From Toxoplasma gondii ME49 (Eukaryota > Apicomplexa > Conoidasida > Eucoccidiorida > Sarcocystidae), in NCBI RefSeq assembly GCF_000006565.2, contig NC_031470.1, forward strand, positions 1,676,954 through 1,740,953: DNA of 64,000 nt. Direction: 5' to 3'. Under the pieces are notes generated by a model. It was not told where the DNA came from. It saw only the letters and a program-made list of their open reading frames with translations, and did not search any database. Made by a program: the position numbers and the translations under genes. The number at the start of each line of letters is the position of its first letter. Position 1 is the stretch's first letter. This document shows, piece after piece, positions 14,701-26,595 of the stretch.

Positions 14701-15129
14701 GCAGCTGGTTCTGTCACTTCTCATGATGGACCACTGCGTGAGGAGGTTGAGGACGATGAGATCGACGGCCTCAAGCAACTGAGGAAGGAAATCGAGCGTG
14801 CTGGAGGTAGGTTCGAAAGACTAAAGAAGTCTTCGTAAATTTTTTTCCACACTTTTGGCGTGCATCTCGGCATCGCAGATCCTCGTTTCCAGTCGCAGCA
14901 TCGGTCCTCACAAAGACACCTTCGCTGTCGATTGTGTTGAGTCTTCTCACTCCTACTGTTCATACTTGTACATATACATCTACGTATTTATACAGATGTA
15001 CATGTTTGTATATATATATATAGATATACGTACGCGGTTTGATATTCTGCGTCGACTTGAGTCGTCTACGTGCATCGCGCCGAGTAGATTCTTCTCCACA
15101 GTTAAATGTATATATGTATGCATAAAAAC

Positions 15130-15163
<34 letters not shown>

Positions 15164-15332
15164 ATATGCATCTATATACATTTACGCATGCCTAAATGTT
15201 TTTTTGTATTTTCATGGGATTCCGAGAGATATTGGTATGTGAGACAACGGCTGTGGTTTTCTCGTAGGTCTCGGTTTGGACGCGTCGCCTTCGGATATAG
15301 GGTCGACACCTGGCTCTGCACTCGGGTCGTGA
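1..15332 (+). CDS. GC: Guanylate cyclase of the P4-ATPase-GC fusion type, C-terminal part (partial at left edge)
   Basis: Makes cGMP from GTP; in this parasite group cGMP drives kinase G, calcium release and microneme secretion. The window starts at an exon end (donor after base 2). Exons: 396-465, 965-1149, 2000-2122, 2493-2564, 3095-3253, 3864-3929, 4171-5337 (alternative end 5211), 5557-5716, 6339-6442, 6878-7026, 7416-7592, 8164-8629, 9170-9269, 9692-9731, 10050-10163, 10481-10600, 10744-10872, 11546-11663, 12090-12258, 12752-12826, 13287-13430, 14112-14226, 14650-14806, 15268-15332. All junctions keep frame; about 1400 residues. The first exons finish cyclase domain C1 (KIGIHSG, FGDTVNTASRM). 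A charged, low-complexity linker is encoded at 3864-6442. About six hydrophobic segments lie at 6980-9731. C2 spans 10481-12258, with metal-binding aspartates in FADICGF and TIGDAYV. The N-terminal flippase-like half is outside the window; its presence is inferred from the family. Confidence 0.93.
9512..9576. repeat. (TA)n microsatellite in a cyclase intron
   Basis: About 65 bases of TA units interrupted by G at two places. It lies in the intron between the exons ending at 9269 and starting at 9692. Confidence 0.9.
9844..9955. repeat. (TA)n microsatellites in a cyclase intron
   Basis: Two long TA tracts (about 9844-9897 and 9929-9955) separated by some 30 bases of mixed sequence. Both lie in the intron between the exons ending at 9731 and starting at 10050. 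Confidence 0.9.
10481..12258 (+). other. Second cyclase catalytic domain (C2) of the guanylate cyclase, four exons
   Basis: The domain is built from exons 10481-10600, 10744-10872, 11546-11663 and 12090-12258. It follows a short helix (exon 10050-10163, ending in NDMLPKQ) that resembles the coiled linker before class III cyclase domains. FADICGFT carries the first metal aspartate and [10 protein letters not shown] the second. The stretch GSCVGGVIG followed by RYDLWGMDV matches the dimer-interface half, but the Asn and Arg of the usual NTASR motif are not there (VLTGNMM instead). Class III cyclases work as dimers, so C2 should pair with C1 of the same chain. Confidence 0.88.
10976..11006. repeat. 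(TAGA)n tetranucleotide repeat
   Basis: Seven to eight TAGA units directly follow a TA tract. They sit in the 673-base intron 10873-11545 of the guanylate cyclase. Confidence 0.9.
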
Positions 15333-17067
15333 AACGCAGCTTTTGTCAGCGTTTCTTTTTTCATTTCATTCTCCACTTCTTCGCGAAAAGCCGTCTTCCT
15401 TCGACAGGGCGACTGCTCCAAGGTTCTGCGTTGCTCCAGAGGCGGGTCTGTGTCCTGCCGCTTCGGGCAGTCGAGACAGACAGAGGCGGCAGGTGTCTCG
15501 TCACGGCCAGAGGAACCAGAAGAGGAAAGGAGAAAAGGAACAGGACTGTGCGCACCCGGGAGAGAGAAGAGCGCTGCCAGCTTCGTCAACGCAAAAGGCA
15601 AAAGGAAGGCAGAAGCAGGGAGGTGGAGAGACTGCGGATGTGCCGAATTACCTGCTGTGCCATGTTTTCCTGTTTCCAAACACGGTTGCTGTGTGCATTG
15701 ACCGCAGCGGCGAGTCGCCCCTAGCAGGTTCCAGTATCCTGCCTCCACGGTAGCGCTCGCTGGCTCGCATTCGGTCGTTTTTCCGATTTTATTTTGCTTT
15801 CATTCTGCGCCTTTTTCTTTCCGTGTGGCATCATCTCTTCTGATGAGTCAGCGTCCTTCGATGTTCCGCTTGCTCTCGTCGTCTTCTGGCTCCGAAAACC
15901 TCTCGCACTTGTCGTATGGCCCTCTTGATTCCTGTCGTTGCTCGCGATGCGCCCCGCGTGACCGTGCGCGCTGTATGTACACCTCAGACGCGCTTGCGTG
16001 GTCTTGTGCCACTGAACAGGGTCAAGGCGAATGCGCTTCTGTCAGTAAACGTCCATAAATGCATTTGCAGAGAGAACGTGTGCAAACGCATGTTGTCGCT
16101 TCCTGAACATTCCTCAAAAAAAATCCGTTTTCTCGAATTGGGTCAGGAAGACCCCACACCTCTCGTCTTGTTCCCCACCTCTCACACTGGAGAAAACGCC
16201 GACTTCCTAAAATATGGCGGAGTCCGCTCTTCGTACCAAAACCTTCGATGCCAAACTGTCACATGTACGCAGTTTACACACGCACGTACAGACGTTCACA
16301 CATACATGTGCGTATATACGTACATAAATACATGCATACGTGCATTTGCATGTATGTATGTATATATATGTATATATATTATAGATATGTATATTCACTG
16401 TGAGACATACCTGGCAGCCTGAAAGTGCTGACGCGTTCCGCGACATGTTCTTTTCCAGGTGAGGTTTAGCGTGATTCAAGCCTGGTTGCAAGCCTCCGTT
16501 TTCGCACAGGAACAGGGTCTCGACTAGCCGTCGACCCGACGCTGAGATGTACATAAACACCCGAGCAGCTTGACATCTTCCTTTCGAATCGTTGGCTTCG
16601 TGATCTCTCTTCACACTTCCCCCCCCCCCCCCCAAGCAGTTCCGCGGGGTCTGTGAGGTGCAATATCATCCTTCTTTTATTCTGAAGTTCTTTCTCTTGC
16701 GGGAAGCCACTCAGGCAAACCGAGAAACTCGTGCACCGTCTAGACACCGGAAATGCGCAGCTGTTGCCGTGGTGCCTCATCTTCATGGTCGAAGATCAGT
16801 TTCCACTCTTTATTCTGTTTCAACTTGTAGTGCCTTAATACGAATTGGGGGTGCTTTCAGTCTCCTCTCTCTTTTCGAGGGTGAACAGCTATCACACAAG
16901 CATCTCGTGTCTTCTCTATTGGAATGTAATCCAGAAAATAGTGATTTCCTTCACAGTTGGTGTGTATGTTCTTAGACTCTGCGTACGCAGATCTCTTGCT
17001 GATTTGTCGACACCTCTAGGTCAGAAAATCTGAATTTTCCGTTGCCTTCCTGCTTACGCAGAGTGAC
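15333..17067. other. Downstream flank of the guanylate cyclase, no gene recognised
   Basis: This probably holds the 3' untranslated region of the cyclase. It contains TA-rich stretches near 16350-16395, a run of 15 C at 16619-16633, and a GTATGTACACCT element near 15973. Open frames here lack recognisable motifs or splice support. No polyadenylation site could be assigned. Confidence 0.5.
16619..16633. repeat. Homopolymer run of 15 C
   Basis: Uninterrupted C tract in intergenic DNA. Such runs are prone to length error in sequencing. Confidence 0.9.
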
Positions 17068-17370
17068 TCAAGAAACGCATATTGCGCCACTTTGCTTCTT
17101 TCCCCCAGGAGTCAGTCGGAACGTCGATGTCGAGGAACGAAGCCCGTATCGCTGTTCTCTCCGTTCTGAGCAGTTTGGCTCGTCCTCGTGGGTGTCTTTA
17201 GTTCCCCGCAGACCCGCTTTCCACCTCTCTTCTCTCACTCGCATGCCCTCAAGCTGTTTTGTCTGCCAGCGTTGTGCGTACACGGTGTCTTCTTTCTTTG
17301 ACATACCCCCGAACTTCATTAAATTTTCAAAGGTCTCCGCTGCTTTACCGGGTCCCGGACCTCCTGCCAT
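17068..17370 (-). CDS. Possible small protein of 100 residues, unrecognised
   Basis: I do not recognise this gene. An ATG at 17370 (minus strand, context CCAATGG) opens a frame of 100 codons ending at 17068. The first 55 residues have protein-like composition: a start rich in G and P (AGGPGPGKAAE), then a hydrophilic helix-like stretch rich in K, E, R and W. The last 40 residues look less convincing. A possible acceptor (TGTGTTACAG) lies about 35 bases before the ATG, which would allow a 5' untranslated exon upstream, and a good donor (GTAAGC) follows soon after the stop. So the true gene may be spliced differently. No signal peptide or membrane segment is visible. It sits alone between the cyclase and uL11m, on the opposite strand to both. 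Chance is a real alternative. Confidence 0.35.
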   Translation of the reverse strand: MAGGPGPGKAAETFENLMKFGGMSKKEDTVYAQRWQTKQLEGMRVREERWKAGLRGTKDTHEDEPNCSERREQRYGLRSSTSTFRLTPGGKKQSGAICVS

Positions 17371-19446
17371 TGGCACGAGTTCCGGAGAGCACTCTGTAAC
17401 ACAGAGTTTTGATACAGGATGAGAAGCCTACGCATCGTGTTTTGAAACATACTATCTGAAAAAAACAAGAGGCGCTTGAACGTTCTCATGCTCGTCCTGT
17501 CGCGTTTCCCCGGTTTTCCACTTCCTGCCTCCTACGCAGTTCTTTTTCCGGTTCCTCGTCGACATATCTCAGGTAGATTCTGTTTCAGAGTGTGAGCGCT
17601 TCTCTAGTCAGAGAAGTCCTCTCCTGTTTATTTCGATTCTTCTCTTCCGTTTCTCTCTCTTTCTTTCTCTGCCCTTCTCTGTTCCCATCTCGGAGACTCG
17701 TCGCGCTGTCCGCGCGTCTGCTGGTTTCCAAGAGCTTTGAAACACCATGTATGTCTCTGTTTCGTCTCTGTTTCTTTGACAGCACATTTACATTTTTTAC
17801 AGCTACTCTTCGTCTTCTTCTCCTGTCCCGGCGTCTGGGAGGAAAACCGCATTCCGCAGTCTTTGAAAGCGCTACCTATCTTCTCTCTCTTCTCTAGCTC
17901 AGACCATGACAGATGTCAAGCTCCAACAGTTCCACTGCTTCTCTTCTCTCTCTGTCTGGAAGCCCATTGTGTGTCTGTGTTTCTGCGCTGAGAGACTGTT
18001 GCTTTCTCTTGGTGGTGAATATTTTCACTGTGTCAGTTTCTCTCCTACACACTTTCCGTTGTCGTCACTGTGACGTTCGTACAGCGCCACGGACCATGAG
18101 CGACCATCCTCTCTACAAAGAGAGGAAAACGCAGCCTTAGACGTTTCAACTGTGTATAATATAATATGTCTTTGTTTGGGAATACCGCACACTAGATAAA
18201 TTCACCTTGTCGCTTGTCCTGTCCCCTTTGTCTCTATGTGCATTTCTCTCCCTGAAACCATTCTCTCTCTCCTTCGTTTTCGTCGCCCTCGCTTTTCTCG
18301 AATTTTCTTTCTCTCCCGACTTCCCCTCTCTTCCCAGAGAAGGCAGAATAGGGACTTTGAAGAGAGAGCACTACTCTTTTCCTTACTTTCTCCGAGCAAG
18401 TTCCCCACTGAGAACTGAGAACACACAGAAACTAGAGAAACAGTTCACACCGACAACTGCTTGCGGAGAGACAATCGCGGAAACCCTCTGACGACGCATG
18501 CATGCATGCGGAACAGAAAGCTCATGCGATAGCGCACGCTCTCAATGCAGAGTCTACGCTCCTTTCGCGGGAAAACGCAGTGCTATGAAAAAGGCACAGC
18601 GATTCTCCGTGCCCAGGGCTTTCGCCTTCACTTTCTCTTTCTTCACTTTCTCTCTCTCTTTTTATCGCCGCTCCTGTCTGTGTCTCGGCAGAAAGGAGCA
18701 GAGTGTGTGGACTCTGGGTTTCTTCTTCGGTGAAAAAACGGAGGACCCAGGCCACCCGCTCCGAACGAGAAAGGCTTGATCTCAAAAAGCAGGACAATCG
18801 GAGACCACTGCGCCACTGCGAAGAGAGGCGAACCTCGTCTCCCGATACTCGACGCATGCTAAGATTCTCCAGTAGCCTGGCTCTGCTGAGACGCTGAGAA
18901 CGGAGGGAATCACGGACCCGCCGCATAATTCATCATCGATATAGCTTTTTTCATGAAGAAACGGAATCCTCCTTTCAACTTGACTCCAGCCTTCCGGCGC
19001 CGTACTTATGCATCCATTTTCCTTTGCCTTCTCGGGTGTATGTACACTTGAATGTCGGGGCCGGCAAGAACTCTGGGGTGTACATACACCTGAGACGGGC
19101 CCCTTCGCTGGCTATTTTTGCGGCAAAAATCTCTCTTGGTTTTTCTTATCTATCTTGCTCTCGTGACACTCTTACTTGAACTGTCTGCTTCCAGTTTTTC
19201 AGTCGGCCGCTTCTCGTCTCCTCGCTCCTTCTATCCCCTTCTTCGTTTTTGAAGCTTCTGCGTTTCGCGCTGTTCTCTGGACGGTGCTGTTGCGTCTGAT
19301 TTCTCTCTTCCCTTCTTTCGCAACTTCCTCTGACCTCCATTTTCAAATGCCTCAGGGACGCGCTTGCGAGGGTCTGCACATTCTGCTCACGCGCTGTTCT
19401 TCCTCGATTTCGTCTTCGCCTTCCGTTTTTATCTGCCTTCTTCGCC
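17371..19446. promoter_or_regulatory. Upstream region of uL11m
   Basis: About 2 kb of mostly pyrimidine-rich DNA without a supported gene. Two copies of a palindromic element lie about 41 bases apart at 19035-19050 and 19076-19090, roughly 360-410 bases before the uL11m ATG. That is where a promoter would be expected, but no transcription start can be fixed from sequence. Confidence 0.4.
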
Positions 19447-21483
19447 ATGTCCGTCGTTGGAAGATTCCGGCTGATCGTCCCTGCAGCGACGGCGAAACCG
19501 TCGCCTGCGATTGGTCAGACTCTCGGTCCGCTGGGTGCGTCCTCCCTCCTTGCGTCGAGGGTCTCCCGCCTTTCTTCTCTTCCTCTATCTTGTCGCTCAG
19601 TCTGTTCACTTGCCTCTGCTTCCCGTCTCCTTCCTTCACTCAAGCAGACGCGCAGAGCCCCGAACATGCAGCATGCAAATCCGTACATGTAGAAACGCGT
19701 GCGGGTGGATGTGACTGTCTGCCTCTGAGTTTTCCGACTGTACGTCCAGAGGTTTTTGGCCCTCTTTGCGCCTGTCTTCTCTTTTCCCTGGAACACGGCC
19801 TCGTTCTTCTTCTGCGCTGCTCTCAGGCATTAACATGATGCAGTTCTGCAAAGAATTCAACGCTCGCACTGCCAACGTTCGCCCGGAGGTTCCGCTTCAA
19901 GTGACTATCGTTCCTCTGACCGACAGGTGAGAATTCGCGACGAGATGTTTCTTTTTTTCCTGTCTCTTTCGCGTCTGTCTGCCAAACACTCTCCTTGACC
20001 TCTCCTCCTCTTGGCTTTTCTCTACCTTCGTCGGCTTTCTGTAAACACGCGAGATAGCGCCGCATGCGCCTCTTCCTTCCTTGCTGGCAGGCCGCCTCTC
20101 TCGACTCGGCATTTCTTTCTGTCTCCTCTCTTCCACGTCGCTTTCTTGAGTCACCTTCTCCCTCCCCATCTTTCTGATTCTCTTTTCGGTCTCTCTGCCT
20201 TCCTTCTATCCTCTCCACGTTGCTTTCATCCCTTCTGCCTCCTTCTTCTTTCCCCCCTCTCTGTCGCCTCGCTCCCGGTGTGTCTTCTGTGTCTTCTGCG
20301 TCTCCCGTTGTCTTTTTCTCGCCGGGAAGCCTTCGAGGAAGCTGAGTAACGGTGGTGTAGATCCCGACTACTGACAACTGAACCAGCTTCACCTTCTTCA
20401 CAGTCGTAAACAGTAGGCAAAACCTTATTTTTCAGGTCCTACAAATTCAGCATTCGCGCCCCAAGCAACATTTGGTTTCTCCTGCGAACGGCGCGGTGCC
20501 CGATGGGCAGCGAATCTCCTGGCCACCAGAGTGTCGGAAACGTCACCCTGAAGGAGGTAAACAGCGCATGCAGTTTCTCCTTGCATGCCATGCACTAAAT
20601 GCTTTTCGCTGAAAGGAATCTTGCCTCTTCACAGCGAAACGCCTCCACTCGTGTACACCCATGTTTCAAGTCCCTTCCCTCAATAATCAAGCGTATTTCC
20701 ATTATCATGTCTCCTTGTGTCGGGTCCTCATATTCGTACCTATACTGCTTGATGTTTCACTGGATGCAGGCCTTGTTCACATGTATCGCTTCTCTGTGAG
20801 GACGGAGAGCAAACAAACGGACTGAGAGATACAAAATCTTCCACCAAATTTTTCACATATCTACGCACACACTTTTGCACATACACATGCATGCATATAT
20901 ATATATATATATATATGCGCATATCTGTATATATATATATGTATATGTATTTGTATATATGTGTAGATATATCTGTATGTATGTATTCATGTGCATGTGT
21001 TTTCATATCCAGTAAGCTGAGGAGAAGGAAGAGAGGTGGTTGCGATTGGCTTTCAAACGAGGGAGTTTCTGTGTGAGCGATGCGTGCGTCGAGAAGGCAG
21101 TGTGAGAACTCGTAGCAGTCCGAATTTCACCTCTTTTTCGACTTTCGCAGATCTACCATATTGCCAGGTGCAAAAGCATGGACTGGCCTCTCATCGGCAT
21201 GTCCCTCCGTGGCATTTGTCGATCTCTTATCGGCACCGCTCGCGCTTCAGGCATAGAGGTAACTCTCCATTCACAAGCATCCTTTCAATTCCGTATACTT
21301 CTCGATGCATGCACATCTACGCATCTGCGTCTTTCAGATTCCTGCGACGGCTCTGTATGTATCTCTCTGCATGTCAACGCGTGTGCCCCCATATCGATTT
21401 CTGTCTGTATCTCTCCATATATTTACATTTACATCTCCCTATGCATGCACATAAGCATACCTACACCTACATGTACACAGACG

Positions 21484-21514
<31 letters not shown>

Positions 21515-21990
21515 GGACCTCTGCGTGTGGTTGTCTGTGTGGCTTTCCATCTCATGTGAGGCTGCCTCTCCGGAACCCAGCTATTAGTTTATACCTACCT
21601 ATATACATTTCTTTATCGGTATCTAGCTCTCTCGATTCAGCTCTACACCTATATCTGGATATCTACCTGTCTCTTTGCATGCATGTGTGCATAAATGTAT
21701 ATATATATATATATATATATATGCATCTATGTACATACATGTATGTTTATATATCTGCATAGGCGTGATTATGAAGAACGAAACGTTGACTGCGAGGAAG
21801 GGGGGCGACGGGTGTACAGCGCTCTGGCTTCATGTGTAGATCCCTTTGCTTTGCCTGTTTGCAGATAAGCAAAGAGATTTTGCCTGCGTACCACAAGCGG
21901 GACTACACGGATGTTCAGGCTCTTGACAGCATGCGCAAAGACATGCGTCAGAGAAAGAAAGCAGCGAAGCGAGCCGCCACAAAGAAGTGA
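19447..21990 (+). CDS. Mitochondrial ribosomal protein L11 (uL11m)
   Basis: Large-subunit protein of the mitochondrial ribosome that shapes the GTPase-associated centre. Exons 19447-19534, 19827-19926, 20436-20556, 21151-21258 and 21865-21990 join in frame to 180 residues. The N-terminal domain carries the family signature: PAATAKPSPAIGQTLGPLG, then INMMQFCKEFN. The C-terminal RNA-binding domain ends with TARASGIEI and a basic tail (QRKKAAKRAATKK). Bacterial L11 is about 141 residues, so only the tail is extra. The start is the first ATG in frame and matches where bacterial L11 begins, so a cleavable presequence is short or absent. An organelle rather than cytosolic role follows from the bacterial-type signature. 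Mitochondrion is favoured because the coccidian apicoplast is known to encode its own L11. Confidence 0.9.
21482..21722. repeat. TA microsatellites in uL11m intron 4
   Basis: Two TA tracts (about 21483-21510 and 21697-21722) lie in the 606-base last intron of uL11m, among CT- and CA-rich sequence. Confidence 0.8.
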
Positions 21991-23118
21991 CTGTGAAGTG
22001 TGTTTTTTTTTGTTCTTTTTGCCTTCCCGTCTGTTTCAAGACGCGTTGGACTTTCCCTATGGAGAAGAGCGTGAATGCCGGAAAAAAGTCACATTCGGCC
22101 TTGATGTTGTCTTCGCTGTTTCTTTTTCTGTCGTCTCTTCCTCGTCCTTTCTTTCAACTTTCTTCCATTTTCTTTCTGTCCCCTTCGTCTTCCGCTTGGC
22201 TTTCTCCTGCTTTCTTGGCTCTCTCTTTTTGTATCTCGACCCGCGGGGGAGTCTTCTTGACCTCTCGTCATTCCGGTCTCTCGCTCTTCCCCTTTTTAAA
22301 TATCTGTCTTGATTTTTCTCCTCTGTGCCTCTGTTCCCTGTCTCTTGTCTGCCATTCGTTCTTTCTGCATTTTCCGGTGTTTTCAATTTTTTTTTGTTTC
22401 GCGCACAAAGAAGCCTCTCTGCAGCGTGGCTGTGTGTCCACGCGAACGTTGTCGCTGCTACGCGTTCTCCCTTTTAAAAACGCCGTTCGTGAGACAATCC
22501 GTTCTTTTTCGGAAGGAACGAGTTGCGCATTTGTCTCTCTGGTTCCCTCGTCCTCGATTCTCTAGCGCAAACAAGACGCGAGAACGGAACAGAAGAGAAA
22601 AGAGGCAAAGAGAAACAGAGAAGAAAAAAGAGACAGCGAATGGAAAAGACAACGAAACAGAGACAGGAAAGAGAGAGAAAACAAGGAAACGGAGAGAGCA
22701 CACAGAGACAGGGAAGCAACAGTCCCAAGAAGGTGTGAAGTGAAGAAAGAGACAGAGCGGTTAACGCGTCGTAGAACGCCTTCGTGCAGGCGAGGAAATC
22801 TCTGAGGTGAACAGACTTGCACATCGGAAAGGCGACAGATAGAGACGTAGAAATTATTGCAAAGACGTTCCAAGTGAACCGGAAAACTGGCAGACACTTT
22901 CAGGTCGTCACGGAGGTCGAGAGCCGGAAGAGCCTTCAGAGAGAAGATATTCAAATATCTGACGATGTACGCACACAAGCTGTTACCGCGAGAGTTTCCA
23001 CATGCTTGCCGTACCCCCCGAGTTCCACTTTCACTGATACTCATACGATACAAAATTACATGCATACATGAATACATAAAGAAATGTACTGTATGTTTAG
23101 ATACATGCGCGTACATGC

Positions 23119-23154
<36 letters not shown>

Positions 23155-24976
23155 TTGTCTCGACATATATATACAGAAGTATATATACGTGTAGCATGAA
23201 GACACGCATGATGGATTTCCAAAGTTCGTTGCATGCGTTTTTTCTCGCGTATGCGCATAAGGATCTGAACTAGAAAAACACCAGTCTCGAGAGCGAACCG
23301 CGACAGAGAAGTCACGGTGCGTCACGTGTATTTCCCGATTTGGATTGCAGCATAGAGAGAGGAACGTCCACTGAAGAAGAGAGACGATCCCCTTTCTCTT
23401 TCGTTTTGTCCTTTCTCCTTCGTTTAGAAGAGAGAAGAGAACGCCCTTAAAAAGGAAAGGAGGCAACAGCCTGCAAGCCGCAAATCCCCCTCACTGCGCG
23501 AGCAGCAGATCTACACAGAACCTGAGAGAAGCAGCATCGCTGGCGACGAATTGACGAACGCGGAGCAGACACTAAAAGCGAACACACAAGTCTACGAACT
23601 CTGGCAGACAGACCTGGAAGGCGCATCCGCGCCCCTGCCCTTCGAGTTCTTCATACACATTGCTTTACTGGCAGAGACGAAGAAAAGTCTCGGACCAAGC
23701 GTTTTCTCCCGTCACGAGAGATCCACACCTTCTTGGGGAAGACAGGAAGCGAGGAAGGCTCTCTCCTATGGTCTACTCCCTCTGAGCGCCCTCTGTCATT
23801 GTCTCCTTCTGTCTCTTGGACTCTGTCACTTCAGCTCAGTCTTCCAACGTCACCTGCCCTTGTGCTCTCTCGGATTTCTCGTCGACCTCTTCTTGGCTGG
23901 CTCCCTCTCCTCAGAATCTTCTGCGGGAAAAAAGAGGGGAAATCGTTACCACCGTCCTGAGGAGACAGTCCCCTCGCAGAAAGGACTATTTGCCAGCATG
24001 AGTGGCGCATCTAGGGTACGAGCAGAGCTCGTGATTTAGCTCTTGAAGTTTCTCTTCGGCTGCACAAGAACAGTTCTTGTTCGCATGCCTTCACTGAATT
24101 TTGCATGCACCGCAACATTTCTTGGACTTCACTTTCTCCACAGGTGCAGCAGTCGGAGACGCTCGCGTCGAATTCTTCGACTCGGGCGGCCCTCCAGGAC
24201 TCTGAAGAGCAACGCAAAAACAGAAATCCGCGTTTCCAAAATCTCGAAAATCCAGACAAGGCCAGAGGACCGATCCCCCCACGATCTGCGAACAAACTCA
24301 ACCGTAAAACGGTACGAGATAAACAAAATCGGCGTTCAGCGTCTCGACTTGGCCATCGACATCGACGCAGATGTAATGATGTACACAGATACATACATAA
24401 ATATGTATGTATACATATATATATATATATAAATATGTATACGTATATATACATATATATATGTAAATATTGAGATGTGCATGCATGCAGCTACGAGTGT
24501 TATTAGGGAATGCCTTTGGTGCCACGGACTACTCGGTTCGCTTCTCGAAAATTACTGCAGACGTAAAAAGAAGAGATCTCTGTCCCCTCGATTCGCCTCT
24601 TTTGGGAACCTGCTTCGAATCCGAAGGCGCCCGAACAACAGTCAACTCGCATTCGAGGAGATTTTGCAGAAACACAAACTGGCCTCACGATGTGGAGTGA
24701 AAAGCAGGAGACATGAGACGGAAAGGATCATCCCAACAGCCAACAAGCGAAAGACGCAAAATCCATGAAGAAAACGGAGAAATAGAAACTACTTCTGCAT
24801 GGACTCGAAATCCCAATCCTCTCCACTTCCGGCCTTCCTCTGCTCTTCCCAGTTCCTCTTTTTGTCTTGCGTTTCCTCCCTTTCATCTTCCTCGTTTTTT
24901 TCTCCGTCTCTCTCTTCTTCTTCGTCTCTCTTCATTTCCCTTGGACCTCTCTTCTTCTCTCTTTTCTTCCTCTTCC
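21991..24976. other. Convergent intergenic region, uL11m and CRAL-TRIO 3' ends
   Basis: Nearly 3 kb between two gene ends that point at each other. It holds a pyrimidine-rich stretch (22010-22400), a purine-rich stretch (22570-22760), TA tracts at about 23118-23142 and 24417-24465, and open frames without motifs. It should include both 3' untranslated regions. No further gene is supported. Confidence 0.5.
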
Positions 24977-26564
24977 TCATCTTCTTTCTTCTCTCCCTTC
25001 TTTCCTATCTTCTTCTCTCCCTTCTTCTCTATCTTCTTTTCTATCTTCTTTTTCTTCTTTTCTCTCTAACTCTCTCTTCTTCCTTTCTTCCCTGCCTCTT
25101 CTCACCTCCTGACTGGTGGCCTGTGCGGCCTCAGCCTCTGCGCTTGCTGCGTCATGCCTGGTCTTCTCTGCTTCTTTTCCGTCTCCTGCACGCTCTGTTT
25201 TCCGTTCTGCATGCGCCTGCGGTTTCTCTTCTTCGCTGTTCTGCGCGTTGTCCTCAGCTCCTTGCATCGCCTCCGCCGGCTTGGACAGACGCCTGCTGAT
25301 CTCCTCCCCCACGAGGCCTCGCGCTTCTGCCGCCCCGAGCAAGTTCTGCGTCTCGTCCTGGCCGTTTGTCTCTTCCTTCTCTCCCTCCTGCTCGCCTGCC
25401 TTCTCTGTCCCCCTCCCGACCTCTTTCTCCACCACCGCCGCTGGCTCCACTCTCTCCTTTTCCGTCTTCTCCTCTGTAGTCGTGGTCTCCTCTTGCTCGC
25501 ACTGGTGCCCGTCGTCTGCGGGTCGCGGAGCTTCCCCTGCAGGGGCGAGAGAGCAGCCTTGTCTGCGGAGAAGGGAGAAGACCGACGGCTTCTTGCGCAG
25601 ACTCACCATGGACTTGTACGCTTTGATGGTCTGACTCCGGACCGCCTGCCCCGCTGCCTCAGCCGCTAGTGCTTCTGCCGCCTCTGCGTCTTCCAGAGAT
25701 GCCGCAGGAGGCGGCGCCGGGATGCCGCATGCAGCGAAGACGTGAGAACATTCTGCGCTCCACTGAATCGGCAATCTGCATGCACCTTCCCATACCACTC
25801 CGAAGGTCGTGAAGCGATCCACCGCCTGACAGAGAAGCGTACGGGGAGGAAAGCGAGCAAACGGCGAAGCATGGCGAAACCGAAGAAATCGTGGAGAAAA
25901 ACAAAGAAAAGAAAGCAAGCTGGAAGAAGGAGAATGAAGAAGGCGTGCGGAAAAGGCTGCGGAGAGGAACATTTCGGTCTCGAGCATGCGCGAGGTGTGT
26001 CTCCTCCGTCCCCAGAGAGAGGGGAAACGTACAGAAGACGCCAAGAAGAACGGGAGAGAAAACGCAGAGACGCAAGAACCAGCGAAAGAGAAGGACGCCG
26101 CTGGAAGCAACATAACGCGAACAACGACCTCGAGAAAGCAGCGCGGAACTTCGGCAGCTCACGGAGTCGAACTGGAGATAGAGAGTTCCTCAACATACAC
26201 GCACATCTCGAGTGGGCATCTTGCAGACATTCAGAGGGCCAGTTGACTGAATTTGAATACTCGTCAATCGAGACGGTCTGCGTCCAACACTAACCAGCAT
26301 TGGAAGTTCCGCGGGAAGAGTCTCTCTGGGGCGCTCGGCATCGATGTTGAACGGCCCGGGTGCGAGAGGGAACGGATAGAAAACGCGAATTTCGTCGCGA
26401 GAACCTCCGTAGTGCTTTTCCAATTGATGCGCCGCATAATCCTTCAACAGCTCAACCTCAAAGCCAGTTCTAAAAAAGCAACAGACGCCACATGCATGCA
26501 AATATGCATTCACAGATATACACATATAGATACATGCATATTTGTACATGCGTCAAACATATAA

Positions 26565-26595
<31 letters not shown>

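Noticed and set aside
25116..25669. Plus-strand frames of about 170 codons
   Set aside because: Opposite the last CRAL-TRIO exon.
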